Below, piece after piece: positions 1 to 8,169 of a DNA stretch of 64,000 bases (position 1 is the stretch's first letter; each line of letters opens with the position of its first letter). The DNA lies in contig NZ_CP104040.1 of the NCBI RefSeq assembly GCF_025152745.1, positions 4,245,501 to 4,309,500 of the forward strand. Direction: 5' to 3'. The notes under the pieces are model-generated. The model was not told the DNA's origin. It was given only the letters and a program-made list of their open reading frames with translations, and searched no databases. Origin of the DNA: Rhizobium sp. WSM4643 (GTDB taxonomy: Bacteria; Pseudomonadota; Alphaproteobacteria; Rhizobiales; Rhizobiaceae). A program made the position numbers and the translations under genes.

Positions 1-1
1 A

Positions 2-286
2 AAGACGCGCGGCGCTGTAAGGGATCTCAGGGATTTCGATCTGATCCTCGCCATAGACCGAGACAACCTGGCGGCGCTCGAAAAGAGCACACCGCCTGGG
101 GCGAATATCCACCTTTTCGGTGATGCCGCGCTGGGAACGGGAGAGGATATCCCCGATCCCTATTATGGCGGCCCTGAAGGTTTCGAGCTGGTCTACACCA
201 GGCTCTTGACCGGCTGCTGCAGGCTGCTCGAAACGCTGGGCGTCGAGCGTGCCTCGTGCAGCGGGAAAACTTCCTCGGTGAGGTAA
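2..286 (+). CDS. Low-molecular-weight protein-tyrosine phosphatase, 3' end only
   Basis: The frame is open from the window edge to a TAA at 284-286 and gives the last 94 residues of a low-molecular-weight phosphotyrosine phosphatase. The diagnostic part is the conserved C-terminal loop DPYYGG followed by FELVYTRL, which carries the general-acid aspartate of this family. The N-terminal CX5R phosphate-binding loop lies outside the window. These cytosolic enzymes dephosphorylate tyrosine on proteins, in bacteria often those controlling polysaccharide export. The tail after the usual family end is long and overlaps the convergent thpR gene by 94 bp. Family assignment is firm; the substrate is unknown. 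Confidence 0.8.
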   Translation, partial: KTRGAVRDLRDFDLILAIDRDNLAALEKSTPPGANIHLFGDAALGTGEDIPDPYYGGPEGFELVYTRLLTGCCRLLETLGVERASCSGKTSSVR

Positions 287-786
287 GGCCCTCCACCGAC
301 CGATTCGCGCGACGAAAGCAGCACGAAGCGCGGTGCAGTGAACGTTGCCGTGTGGAAGTTGCCGCGTCCCGCCAGATATTGCACGACATCGTCGAGCCGC
401 GAGGATTTGAGCCGCGCCAGCGTCACATGCGGCATGAATTTGCGGGGATCGGGCGGCAGGCCGATGCGCTGGCAGATGCGCTCGATCTCGCCCTGCAGCG
501 CATGCATTTCAGGCGATGGCGAGACGCCGGCCCAGACCGAATGCGGTTTCTTCGAGCCGAACGAACCGATGCCTTCGAGCCGGAACTGGAATTCCGGCCG
601 GTCGATCCGGTCGAGGCGTTCAACGATTTCATCGGCCGTGCGGCCGTCGACATCACCAATGAAGCGCAGGGTAATGTGGTAATTCTCCACATCGATCCAC
701 CGTGCTCCGGGGAGGCCGCCGCGCAGCAATGAAAGACTCATCGCCGCATTGCGCGGAATTTCGAGGGCGGTAAAAAGTCTCGGCAT
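193..786 (-). CDS. thpR: RNA 2',3'-cyclic phosphodiesterase (2H phosphoesterase)
   Basis: The product (197 aa from the chosen start) is a 2H-phosphoesterase, formerly called 2'-5' RNA ligase, that opens 2',3'-cyclic phosphates at RNA ends. Two HxT motifs, HITL near residue 37 and HVTL near residue 120, form the catalytic pair. I start at the ATG giving MPRLFTALEI because the homologous region begins there; a frame extension to 831 adds 15 residues without family character. After YLTEEVFPL, where the family normally ends, about 20 residues continue antisense to the phosphatase gene. This suggests that an older stop codon was lost. Confidence 0.85.
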   Translation of the reverse strand: MPRLFTALEIPRNAAMSLSLLRGGLPGARWIDVENYHITLRFIGDVDGRTADEIVERLDRIDRPEFQFRLEGIGSFGSKKPHSVWAGVSPSPEMHALQGEIERICQRIGLPPDPRKFMPHVTLARLKSSRLDDVVQYLAGRGNFHTATFTAPRFVLLSSRESVGGGPYLTEEVFPLHEARSTPSVSSSLQQPVKSLV

Positions 787-854
787 CACGAGCACTCCCC
801 GAATCTTTTGCAGGTGCTCACACGGAATCATGCAATCAACAACCGCGCAAGCCC

Positions 855-1499
855 CTATTTCTTCACAGAAGAAATCGCTTCGACGAAATTTGTGACAGCA
901 GGCTCCATCTTTTCGACCATAACGTCGACACCTCTCGCGTTCGGATGCATGCCGTCGTCGAGCTTCAACCCCGCCTCCAGCGCGACGCCGTCGAGGAAGA
1001 AGGCATAGAGCGGAAGCCCATGTTTTTCCGAGAGTTTCTGATAGATCGGGTTAAACCGCGCGGCATAATCCGCCCCCATGTTCGGCGGCGCTATGATACC
1101 GGCGAGCAGCACGGCAATCCCGCGATCCTTTAGCCGGGCAATCATCTGATCGAGATTCTTCTCGCTCTCCTCCGGCGGAATGCCGCGCAGCGCATCGTTG
1201 GCGCCAAGCTCGAGAATGACGCCATCGGTGCCGTCGGGTACCGACCAGTCGATACGCGCAAGCCCGCCTGTCGTCGTGTCGCCGGAGACCCCGGCATTGG
1301 CAATGGTGACGTCGAGCCCCTTCGCCTTCAGGGCCGTCTGCAGCTTTTCCGGAAAGCCGTCACCGGGCGGCAGCTGATAGCCCGCCATCAAACTATCCCC
1401 AAAACCGACGAGATTGATCGTCCGGGCATCGGCGGCAGTGGCAAGGATCAGCGAGACGGCGATGACGGTGAATTGAAGGGCGGCAACTTTAAATCTCAT
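855..1499 (-). CDS. tesA: SGNH/GDSL esterase (TesA-type arylesterase/lysophospholipase)
   Basis: A 214-residue secreted esterase. A signal peptide (hydrophobic stretch, residues 5-22, then ADA) precedes block I GDSLMAGYQ with the nucleophilic serine; block III LGANDALRG and the C-terminal DGMHPN supply the remaining SGNH residues. It should hydrolyse short acyl or aryl esters and lysophospholipids in the periplasm. It is divergent from an ABC ATPase/permease pair, the same arrangement as tesA next to ybbA-ybbP in Escherichia coli, which supports the name. The ATG at 1497-1499 starts the signal peptide. Physiological substrate unknown. Confidence 0.85.
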   Translation of the reverse strand: MRFKVAALQFTVIAVSLILATAADARTINLVGFGDSLMAGYQLPPGDGFPEKLQTALKAKGLDVTIANAGVSGDTTTGGLARIDWSVPDGTDGVILELGANDALRGIPPEESEKNLDQMIARLKDRGIAVLLAGIIAPPNMGADYAARFNPIYQKLSEKHGLPLYAFFLDGVALEAGLKLDDGMHPNARGVDVMVEKMEPAVTNFVEAISSVKK

Positions 1500-1571
1500 C
1501 CTGGTTTCCCTAGATTGGCGAGGTGCCGTTATGCGGCCTTTCCATTACGGACTTATATAGGGCGATTTCTG

Positions 1572-2279
1572 TTGGCAAAAACCATTATCGAGTTGAAGGG
1601 CGCCGATCTGACCCTTGGCAGCGCAGCCGCCTCCGTCCATGTGCTGAAGGGCATCGATCTCGATATCGCGGCCGGCGAATCCGTCGGCATCGTCGGCCCT
1701 TCCGGTTCCGGCAAATCCACCCTGCTGATGGTTCTTGCCGGGCTGGAGAAGCTCGACAGCGGCGAGATCAACATCAATGACACGCCGCTCCACGCGTTGA
1801 GCGAGGACCAGGTCGCCGATTTCCGCGGCCGCAACATCGGCATCGTCTTTCAGTCCTTTCACCTGATTGCCAATATGACGGCGTTGGAAAACGTCGCCGT
1901 GCCGCTCGAACTCGCCAATGTCGGCAACGCCTTCGAGATCGCTCATCGCGAGCTGAAATCGGTCGGCCTTGGCGAGCGGCTGAACCACTATCCCGGCCAG
2001 CTTTCCGGCGGCGAACAGCAGCGCGTGGCGATTGCCAGGGCGCTCGCCCCGTCGCCGGCCCTGCTGATCGCCGACGAACCGACCGGCAATCTCGATACCG
2101 AGACCGGCCGCCAGATCGCCGACGTCTTGTTCTCCAAGCAGGCCGAACGCGGCATGACCCTGCTTCTCGTCACCCATGACGTCTCGCTTGCAAACCGATG
2201 CTCGCGCCAGGTCCGCGTCCGCTCCGGCAGGATCGAGAGCGACAGCGCCGCCCGCCGTAGCGAAGCGGCGATCGCATGA
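1572..2279 (+). CDS. ybbA: ABC transporter ATP-binding protein, YbbA/LolD type
   Basis: Cytoplasmic ATPase of about 235 aa. Walker A is GPSGSGKST, the signature is LSGGEQQR and Walker B is LLIADEPTGNLD; the TGNLD pattern is typical of the LolD/MacB/FtsE class that works with FtsX-like permeases. The frame is open from 1473, but similarity begins at AKTIIELKG, so I use the TTG at 1572; a CTG sits one codon upstream. The stop overlaps the permease start by 4 bp (ATGA), so the two are translationally coupled. Probably extracts or moves a lipid-linked or envelope substrate; the substrate of YbbAP systems is not settled. Confidence 0.85.
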   Translation: MAKTIIELKGADLTLGSAAASVHVLKGIDLDIAAGESVGIVGPSGSGKSTLLMVLAGLEKLDSGEININDTPLHALSEDQVADFRGRNIGIVFQSFHLIANMTALENVAVPLELANVGNAFEIAHRELKSVGLGERLNHYPGQLSGGEQQRVAIARALAPSPALLIADEPTGNLDTETGRQIADVLFSKQAERGMTLLLVTHDVSLANRCSRQVRVRSGRIESDSAARRSEAAIA

Positions 2280-4819
2280 GGATCGTCACGCCACGCGTCT
2301 CGCTCGCTTTTCGCCTGGCGCTACGCGAGCTGCGCGGCGGCATCCGCGGCTTCTACATCTTCCTTGCCTGCATCGCGCTCGGCACCGGCGCCATTGCCGC
2401 CGTCAATTCCGTTTCGCAGTCGATCACCGACACGATCGCCTCGCAGGGGCAGGAGCTGCTGGCCGGCGACGTCCGCTTCGAACTCAACAACCGCGAAGCC
2501 ACGCCTCAGGAAATCGGTTTCCTCGAAGGCCTCGGCACCCTTTCAGTGTCGACAGGCCTGCGCTCGATGGCCCGCAAGCCCGACGGTTCCGATCAGGCGC
2601 TGGTCGAGGTCAAGGCCGTCGATGAAGCCTACCCGCTCTACGGCAAGTTCGTGGCCGAGCCGGACTATCCGCTTGCAGCGCTGCTTTCCAGCCAAAGCGG
2701 CACCTATGGCGCGGTCGCAGCGCCCCTCCTTCTCGATCGGCTCGGGCTTGCCGTCGGCGACGAGTTGCTGCTCGGCAACGTCAAGCTCAGCATCACCGGC
2801 ACGGTGAAGACCGAGCCGGATGCGCTGTCGGAAGGTTTTGGCTTTGCGCCGCGTCTGCTCGTCAGCCGCCAGGCGCTCCAAGCCTCCGGACTGATCCAGA
2901 CCGGAAGCCTGGTCGAACATGCCTACAAGATCAGGCTGAACGACAAGGGCGCGATGTCGGGCATCCAGGCGCGCGCCTCCAAGGAATTCCCCGCCGCCGG
3001 CTGGGCGATCCGCACCAGCGACCGTGCCGCGCCCTCGCTCACTGAGAACATCACCCGCTTCTCGCAGTTCCTGACCCTGGTCGGCCTCACCGCACTGATC
3101 GTCGGCGGCGTCGGTGTCGCCAATGCGGTGCGCGCCTTCCTCGATTCCAAGCGCACCACCATCGCCACCTTCAAATGTCTCGGTGCGCCGGCGCAGGTCG
3201 TCGTTCTGATCTACCTCTTCCAGATTGCCATCATCGCTCTCGGCGGCATCCTGATAGGCCTCGTCATCGGCGCCCTGTCGCCGATGTTCGCCGCCCAGTT
3301 TCTGGCGCAATTTCTACCGGTCTCGACTGCGCCGACCCTTTATCCCGGCGCCCTGCTGCTCGCTACGCTCTTCGGCATCCTGACGACGCTCGCCTTCGCC
3401 ATCCTGCCGCTCGGCCACGCCCGCGAAGTGCCGGCGACGGCCCTCTTTCGCGAGCAAGGCTTCGAGGCCCGTCGCCTGCCTTCCTGGCCCTATATTCTGC
3501 TTGCCGCCCTGTTCATGGCCGGCCTTGCCGGCCTTGCCATCCTTACCGCCTATGACCGCTTCATCGCCGTCGTCTTCGTCGGCGCGATCGTCTTCGCCTT
3601 CGTCGTCCTGCGCCTCGTCGCGGCGCTGATCGCCTGGCTCGCGCGCCGGAGCCCGCGCGTCAATTCGCCGGCGCTGCGGCTGGCGATCGGCAACATCCAC
3701 CGCCCCGGCGCACTGACGCCCTCGGTCGTCCTCTCGCTCGGCCTTGGCCTGGCATTGCTGGTAACCCTGACGCTGATCGACGGGAACCTGCGCCGGCAGC
3801 TGACCGGCCGGATGAACGAGGGTGCGCCGAACTTCTTCTTTGTCGATATCCAGAGCGCCGAGGTCGATGCCTTCCGCGATCTCGTCCAGGCGCAGGCGCC
3901 GCAGGGCAAGCTCGTCGAGGTGCCGATGCTGCGCGGCCGGATCATCGCCTTCAACGGCGAGGACGTCACCAAGATGAACGTGCCGGCAGCCGGCCGCTGG
4001 GTGCTGAACGGCGACCGCGGCATCACCTATGCCGAAACCCTGCCGGAGAACGCCGCCCTCACCGAAGGCAAATGGTGGGACAAGGATTACAGCGGCGAGC
4101 CGCTCGTCTCCTTCTCCTCGGAAGAGGCGCATGAGCTCGGCCTCAAGATCGGCGATACGGTCACCGTCAACGTGCTCGGCCGCAACATCACCGCGAAGAT
4201 CGCCAGTCTGCGCCGCGTCGAGTGGGAATCGCTGTCGATCAATTTCGTCATGGTCTTCTCGCCGAATACCTTCCGCGGCGCCCCGCATGCGTGGCTGGCG
4301 ACCCTGACCGATCCCTCTTCGACACCGGCCGAAGATGCCGCGATCCTCAAATCGGTCACCAACACCTATCCGACGATCACCAGCGTGCGCGTCAAGGACG
4401 CGATCGATATCGTCAACCAGCTGGTCGCACAGCTGGCGACCGCGATCCGCGCCGCTGCCTCCGTCGCCCTCATCGCCTCGATCCTCGTCCTTGCCGGCGC
4501 GCTTGCCGCCGGAAACCGGGCGCGCACCCACGACGCGGTGGTGCTGAAGACGCTCGGCGCCACGCGCGCCATGCTGATCCGCGCCTTCAGCTACGAATAT
4601 CTGATCCTCGGCCTCGCAACTGCGATCTTCGCGCTGATCGCCGGCGGGGTTGCCGCCTGGTTCATCGTCGCCCGCATCATGCGGCTACCCTCGACCTTTC
4701 TACCCGACGTGGCCGGACTGACGCTTGTGACCGCGCTCATCCTAACCGTCGGCATCGGCCTGATCGGTACCTGGCGCATCCTTGGGCAGAAGGCGGCCCC
4801 CGTTTTGCGCGAGCTTTGA
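2276..4819 (+). CDS. ybbP: FtsX-family ABC permease, YbbP type
   Basis: An 847-residue inner-membrane protein with the layout of large YbbP permeases: one N-terminal TM helix (about 22-45), a periplasmic MacB-PCD-like domain, an FtsX core of three helices (about 260-390), further helices and a second periplasmic domain, then a C-terminal FtsX triplet (about 720-845). It overlaps the ybbA stop by 4 bp and is its membrane partner. Family known; transported molecule unknown. The ATG at 2276 is fixed by the overlap. Confidence 0.85.
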   Translation: MRIVTPRVSLAFRLALRELRGGIRGFYIFLACIALGTGAIAAVNSVSQSITDTIASQGQELLAGDVRFELNNREATPQEIGFLEGLGTLSVSTGLRSMARKPDGSDQALVEVKAVDEAYPLYGKFVAEPDYPLAALLSSQSGTYGAVAAPLLLDRLGLAVGDELLLGNVKLSITGTVKTEPDALSEGFGFAPRLLVSRQALQASGLIQTGSLVEHAYKIRLNDKGAMSGIQARASKEFPAAGWAIRTSDRAAPSLTENITRFSQFLTLVGLTALIVGGVGVANAVRAFLDSKRTTIATFKCLGAPAQVVVLIYLFQIAIIALGGILIGLVIGALSPMFAAQFLAQFLPVSTAPTLYPGALLLATLFGILTTLAFAILPLGHAREVPATALFREQGFEARRLPSWPYILLAALFMAGLAGLAILTAYDRFIAVVFVGAIVFAFVVLRLVAALIAWLARRSPRVNSPALRLAIGNIHRPGALTPSVVLSLGLGLALLVTLTLIDGNLRRQLTGRMNEGAPNFFFVDIQSAEVDAFRDLVQAQAPQGKLVEVPMLRGRIIAFNGEDVTKMNVPAAGRWVLNGDRGITYAETLPENAALTEGKWWDKDYSGEPLVSFSSEEAHELGLKIGDTVTVNVLGRNITAKIASLRRVEWESLSINFVMVFSPNTFRGAPHAWLATLTDPSSTPAEDAAILKSVTNTYPTITSVRVKDAIDIVNQLVAQLATAIRAAASVALIASILVLAGALAAGNRARTHDAVVLKTLGATRAMLIRAFSYEYLILGLATAIFALIAGGVAAWFIVARIMRLPSTFLPDVAGLTLVTALILTVGIGLIGTWRILGQKAAPVLREL

Positions 4820-4924
4820 CCAGTCAGCGGCACTCAAACCCTTCACCTTACGGCGATTTAACCGGCCGAGGCTTTGCAAGCCTCTTGTTTGCAATGGGCG
4901 AAAGCCTCATATTGTTCGCAGGCA

Positions 4925-4999
4925 TGCTGGAGCTCCGCAGCGGCGCCCGGGTCGAAAACCCCGACACCGTATTTCCATCGGAGCTTGTAAGAGGAAACT
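4925..4999 (+). promoter_or_regulatory. Structured 5' leader of the Bax-inhibitor/YbhL gene (candidate ybhL RNA motif)
   Basis: The 180-bp gap before the YbhL-family gene ends in a foldable segment. AGCTCCG (4931-4937) pairs with CGGAGCT (4979-4985), enclosing a smaller GGGT...ACCC / GTCG...CGAC hairpin, and the outer stem ends just before the AGAGGA ribosome binding site. A conserved RNA element named ybhL is known upstream of this gene family in Alphaproteobacteria; position and fold fit, but I could not run a covariance model. Confidence 0.4.
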
Positions 5000-5728
5000 A
5001 TGGCTGATCTTCGTAACTATCAAAGCCGCGTTCAGACCGGCGAGATGATTGATCAAGGCCTGCGCGCTTATATGCTCAAGGTCTACAACCTGATGGCGCT
5101 GGGCCTGGCGATCACCGGTGTGGCCGCATATCTGTCGTTCCAACTCGCCTTCGCCAATGGCGAACTGACCGCTTTCGGTCAGGCGATCTATGTGAGCCCG
5201 CTGAAGTGGGTGGTCATTCTGGCGCCGCTGGCTCTGGTGTTCTTCCTGAGCTTCCGGATCAATACGATGACGGTGGCCGCCGCCCAGACGACCTTTGCGG
5301 TCTATGCCGCGCTCGTCGGCCTGTCGCTCTCGTCGATCTTCCTGATCTATACGGGCCAGAGCGTCGTGCAGACCTTCTTCGTCACCGCCGCCTCCTTTGG
5401 CGCGCTGTCGCTTTACGGCTACACGACGAAGCGTAACCTGTCGGCGATGGGCTCGTTCCTGATCATGGGTCTGTTCGGCCTGATCATCGCTTCGCTGGTC
5501 AACATCTTCCTGGCGTCATCCGCCGTGCAGTTCGCGATCTCGGTACTCGGCGTGCTGATCTTCGCAGGCCTCACCGCCTATGATACGCAACGGATCAAGG
5601 AATTGTACCTGGAAGCCGATGACGTCGCCGTCGCCGGCCGCAAGGCGATCATGGGCGCGCTGACGCTCTATCTCGACTTCATCAACCTCTTCATGTTCCT
5701 GCTGCAGTTCATGGGCAACCGTAAATAA
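5000..5728 (+). CDS. Bax inhibitor-1 / YccA-YbhL family integral membrane protein
   Basis: A 242-residue protein with seven hydrophobic segments (about 31-51, 66-86, 95-115, 119-139, 147-167, 170-190, 215-235). The family signature includes the conserved LTAYDTQRIK near the C-terminus, where the paired aspartates act as a pH sensor in the structurally characterised BsYetJ homologue. Members are inner-membrane proteins linked to calcium leak or stress, with no settled function in rhizobia. The start has an upstream AGAGGA. It is a single-gene transcript ending at the terminator at 5749. Confidence 0.88.
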   Translation: MADLRNYQSRVQTGEMIDQGLRAYMLKVYNLMALGLAITGVAAYLSFQLAFANGELTAFGQAIYVSPLKWVVILAPLALVFFLSFRINTMTVAAAQTTFAVYAALVGLSLSSIFLIYTGQSVVQTFFVTAASFGALSLYGYTTKRNLSAMGSFLIMGLFGLIIASLVNIFLASSAVQFAISVLGVLIFAGLTAYDTQRIKELYLEADDVAVAGRKAIMGALTLYLDFINLFMFLLQFMGNRK

Positions 5729-5748
5729 GCAGGACCGACTGAGATCGA

Positions 5749-5775
5749 AAAGGCGGCTTCGGCCGCCTTTTTTGT
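5749..5775 (+). terminator. Rho-independent terminator of the YbhL-family gene
   Basis: AAAGGCGGC-TTCG-GCCGCCTTT with a UUCG-type tetraloop followed by a T-run, 20 bp after the stop codon. Confidence 0.85.
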
Positions 5776-5838
5776 TGCGCAGGCTTTCGCGGGATGGTTT
5801 TAGGAAGAGATATCCTCCTCAATGGATCTGCCGCCAAA

Positions 5839-6396
5839 ATGTCCTTCCTCCTGCGCGATGCCACGCAAGCCGATATTCCCGCCATTGCCGATATCTATCG
5901 CGAATCCGTCCTGAACGGCGTCGCGAGCTATGAGATCGTACCGCCGTCCGAGGCCGAGCTGGCGCAACGTTTTGCGGCCATCGTCAGCCAGCAATATCCC
6001 TATATCGCCGCGGTCGATGCGGATGGAACCCTGCTCGGCTACGCCTATGCCTCGGCGTTTCGCACGCGTCCTGCCTATCGCTGGCTGGTCGAGGATTCGA
6101 TCTATCTGGCGCCTGAGGTCCGCGGCCGGGGCATCGGCAAGGCGTTGCTTGCCGAACTGATCGACCGCTGCACCGGACTCGGTTTTCGTCAGATGGCAGC
6201 CGTCATCGGCGGCGCCAGCCCGGCCTCGATCGCGCTTCATCGCGCAGCCGGCTTCGAGGAAGTCGGTCTGATGAAGGGCACCGGCTATAAGCATGGCCGC
6301 TGGCTGGACACGATGTTCATGCAGCGCGCGCTCGGCGAAGCCATGACGAGCGATCCGGATCCGTCCGTCTATCCCGGCACGCTGTTTGCCGGCTGA
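5839..6396 (+). CDS. GNAT N-acetyltransferase, phosphinothricin acetyltransferase-like
   Basis: A 185-residue GNAT protein of the PAT/BAR/YncA type. The acetyl-CoA binding motif A is VRGRGIGKALL (about residues 94-104) and the C-terminal part has the family's GFEEVG and W-rich segment. Such enzymes acetylate phosphinothricin, methionine sulfone/sulfoximine or related amines. I start at the ATG giving MSFLLRDATQ, where family similarity begins, rather than at 5794. It stands alone, convergent with the DUF2794 gene across a RIME-like repeat. Exact substrate unknown. Confidence 0.8.
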   Translation: MSFLLRDATQADIPAIADIYRESVLNGVASYEIVPPSEAELAQRFAAIVSQQYPYIAAVDADGTLLGYAYASAFRTRPAYRWLVEDSIYLAPEVRGRGIGKALLAELIDRCTGLGFRQMAAVIGGASPASIALHRAAGFEEVGLMKGTGYKHGRWLDTMFMQRALGEAMTSDPDPSVYPGTLFAG

Positions 6397-6404
6397 TGCG
6401 GCTT

Positions 6405-6484
6405 AATGCATGTCGCCCAAAAGTGTGCAACGGTTTTGGGATAACGACATGCATAAACAGAGACTTAAAGCGCTACGCGCTTTA
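6405..6484. repeat. RIME-like intergenic repeat (family A)
   Basis: Contains the family-A core GCATGTCG...GGTTTTG...CGACATGC, an inverted repeat, followed by TTAAAGCGCTACGCGCTTTA (6465-6484). It is homologous to copies at 28311, 43030 and 52618. It fills the gap between two convergent genes, and its last bases include the stop codon of the DUF2794 gene, so it may serve as a two-way terminator. Confidence 0.7.
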
Positions 6485-6883
6485 TTTGTCGACCAGCTTC
6501 AGGGCCTTGTCGAACACCTTCAGCACTTGGTTCAACTCGTGACCGCGCTTCAGGATGGTGCCGTTGGTGTTGATCACGGAATAGGCGCCCTGCTTGGCGG
6601 CGAGCTTCGGGTTTTTCTCGATGCGGAAGAGCGGCATTTCGCCGGAACGCTTGAAAACGGAAAAAACCGCCCTGTCCTTCAGATGATCAATGGCGTAATC
6701 GCGCCAGTCACCATCACCGACCATCCGGCCGTAGATCCAGAGGATCGCGTCCAGCTCGCGCCGGTGGAAGGTCACCGGAAGCGGATCCTTGCTTTGTCTG
6801 TATTCCCTGAGATCGACGACGACTGAGGAACTATTGTCGACGGAGCGGCTCTCGCCGTGTCGCAAATCCGGCTGATCTGTCAT
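6482..6883 (-). CDS. DUF2794 domain-containing protein
   Basis: A 133-residue cytosolic protein matching DUF2794, a single-domain family almost confined to Alphaproteobacteria. Recognisable parts are VTFHRRELDAIL in the middle and RIEKNPKL before a C-terminal helical segment. The start at MTDQPDLRHG is preferred because the 28 upstream codons lack family character. Function unknown. The TAA stop lies inside a repeat palindrome shared with the convergent acetyltransferase gene's 3' side. Confidence 0.75.
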   Translation of the reverse strand: MTDQPDLRHGESRSVDNSSSVVVDLREYRQSKDPLPVTFHRRELDAILWIYGRMVGDGDWRDYAIDHLKDRAVFSVFKRSGEMPLFRIEKNPKLAAKQGAYSVINTNGTILKRGHELNQVLKVFDKALKLVDK

Positions 6884-7196
6884 CAGTCTCCCGAGGCCTC
6901 CGCTTGTGACAGGAGAGTGACAGTTTGCCCGAGCCGTCACAAATTGCAAGACCATCGCCCGACACATTCGGCCGCACTACAGTGCCGCGCTCGCAAGCAC
7001 GACACGCTGGGGAGAGCCGACGCTTTCTCCGCAGCGCCGCATTTCAGTCAAAACAGCGCCTCATTTGCAGGAGATTTATGCATTCCAGTTTGGCGCCAGC
7101 GCGCCAAAGGGCCCGGCGGAGCGTATCGACCTTAACCCCAGCCCCGAATACGTTCGGCCGGGCCGCCCAGAACTTCATCCGAAAGCGGATGGAATC
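6884..7196. other. Gene-free stretch (promoter region of DUF2794 and 3' flank of DUF1223)
   Basis: 313 bp without a convincing gene. A good ribosome binding site (GGAG) precedes an ATG at 7078, but the frame runs antisense through the DUF1223 gene and has no recognisable product. No terminator-like hairpin is obvious. Confidence 0.5.
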
Positions 7197-7937
7197 TCAG
7201 ATATTTTTGCCAGCCATCACCACGGTCGCGCCAAGGATCGCAGCCGGGTCGCCATCTGCGGTCGCCGATTGCAGCAGGATGGCGCAGCCCTCAAGCTGCG
7301 GCCGCTGCAGGACGCTTGCCGGCAACGTCAGACTCGTTGCCTTGCCGTCCCACATGCCGACGGTTTCGACATTGGTGACGCTGTGCAGATAGGAGATCTT
7401 CTTGCCGCTGTTCTCGCCCTTTTCGACATCGATCGTCTTTTCCTTATCGAAATAGACCATCACGACATTGGCTTTGCCCTGTCCGGCGCCGATTTTGATC
7501 TCCAACTCGTCGCCGCGCATCGCGGCACTGATCGGAACGGTCAGCCCGTTGCCTTCGCTGCTAAAAGTGTCGATCTTGCTGTTGATGCCATTCAGATCGG
7601 CGCCGGCCAGATGGCCGCGTCCGTTGACGATCGCCTGCGGCGTGTAGACGTTGCTGCGGCCCATCGTCCTGGCATAGCCGTACTGCCGCTCGGTGTTTTC
7701 CTTGGAGCTCAGCGTATCGGCCCAGCCGAGATAGTTCCAGTAATCGACATGGTAGGCGAGCGCGATAACATCGCCCTGGTTCACCAGCTTGCGGAAAGCG
7801 GCATCAGCGGGAGGACAGGAGGAGCAGCCCTGAGACGTGAAGAGTTCGACGACACCTTTCGGCGTACCGTCTTCGGCCTGCAGCGGGCCTGAGAGAACAA
7901 CGCCGGCAATCAGCGGAATCAAAAAACGGGGGGACAT
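7197..7937 (-). CDS. DUF1223 secreted thioredoxin-like protein
   Basis: 246 residues with a cleavable signal peptide (residues 1-21, ending LQA). It matches DUF1223, a thioredoxin-fold family. The N-terminal VVELFTSQGCSSCPPAD carries a CxxC motif (CSSC, near residues 38-41), and a NYLGWAD segment follows. Probably a periplasmic redox protein, although no activity is established for the family. Single-gene unit; the neighbours give no functional hint. Confidence 0.8.
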   Translation of the reverse strand: MSPRFLIPLIAGVVLSGPLQAEDGTPKGVVELFTSQGCSSCPPADAAFRKLVNQGDVIALAYHVDYWNYLGWADTLSSKENTERQYGYARTMGRSNVYTPQAIVNGRGHLAGADLNGINSKIDTFSSEGNGLTVPISAAMRGDELEIKIGAGQGKANVVMVYFDKEKTIDVEKGENSGKKISYLHSVTNVETVGMWDGKATSLTLPASVLQRPQLEGCAILLQSATADGDPAAILGATVVMAGKNI

Positions 7938-8116
7938 TCACCTGCACCTCTTTTTCAGCGCCGGCGGCGTGTTTGAACCGGGGCGCTGATATGAACGTAC
8001 GAATAATCCCTCAGGGTCCAAACGGAAAGTCACGAACGGGTGAGACCTAGCCCGACCGGAACCTGCGTAAAACAAATCATCGTGAGCCCGTCCAAATACT
8101 GTCCGCATCAAAGAAA

Positions 8117-8144
8117 AGCCGCCGGAGATTGCTCTCCAGCGGCT
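8117..8144 (-). terminator. Terminator of acnA
   Basis: Read on the minus strand, AGCCGC-T-GGAG pairs with CTCC-G-GCGGCT around a short loop (one mismatch) and is followed by TTTTCTTT. It lies 25 bp past the acnA stop. Confidence 0.75.
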
Positions 8145-8169
8145 ATTATCACGCGCATCTCTTAAAAAA

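Noticed and set aside
7078..7392. Frame beginning at ATG 7078 with a good GGAG site
   Set aside because: Two thirds lie antisense to the DUF1223 gene and no family is recognised.
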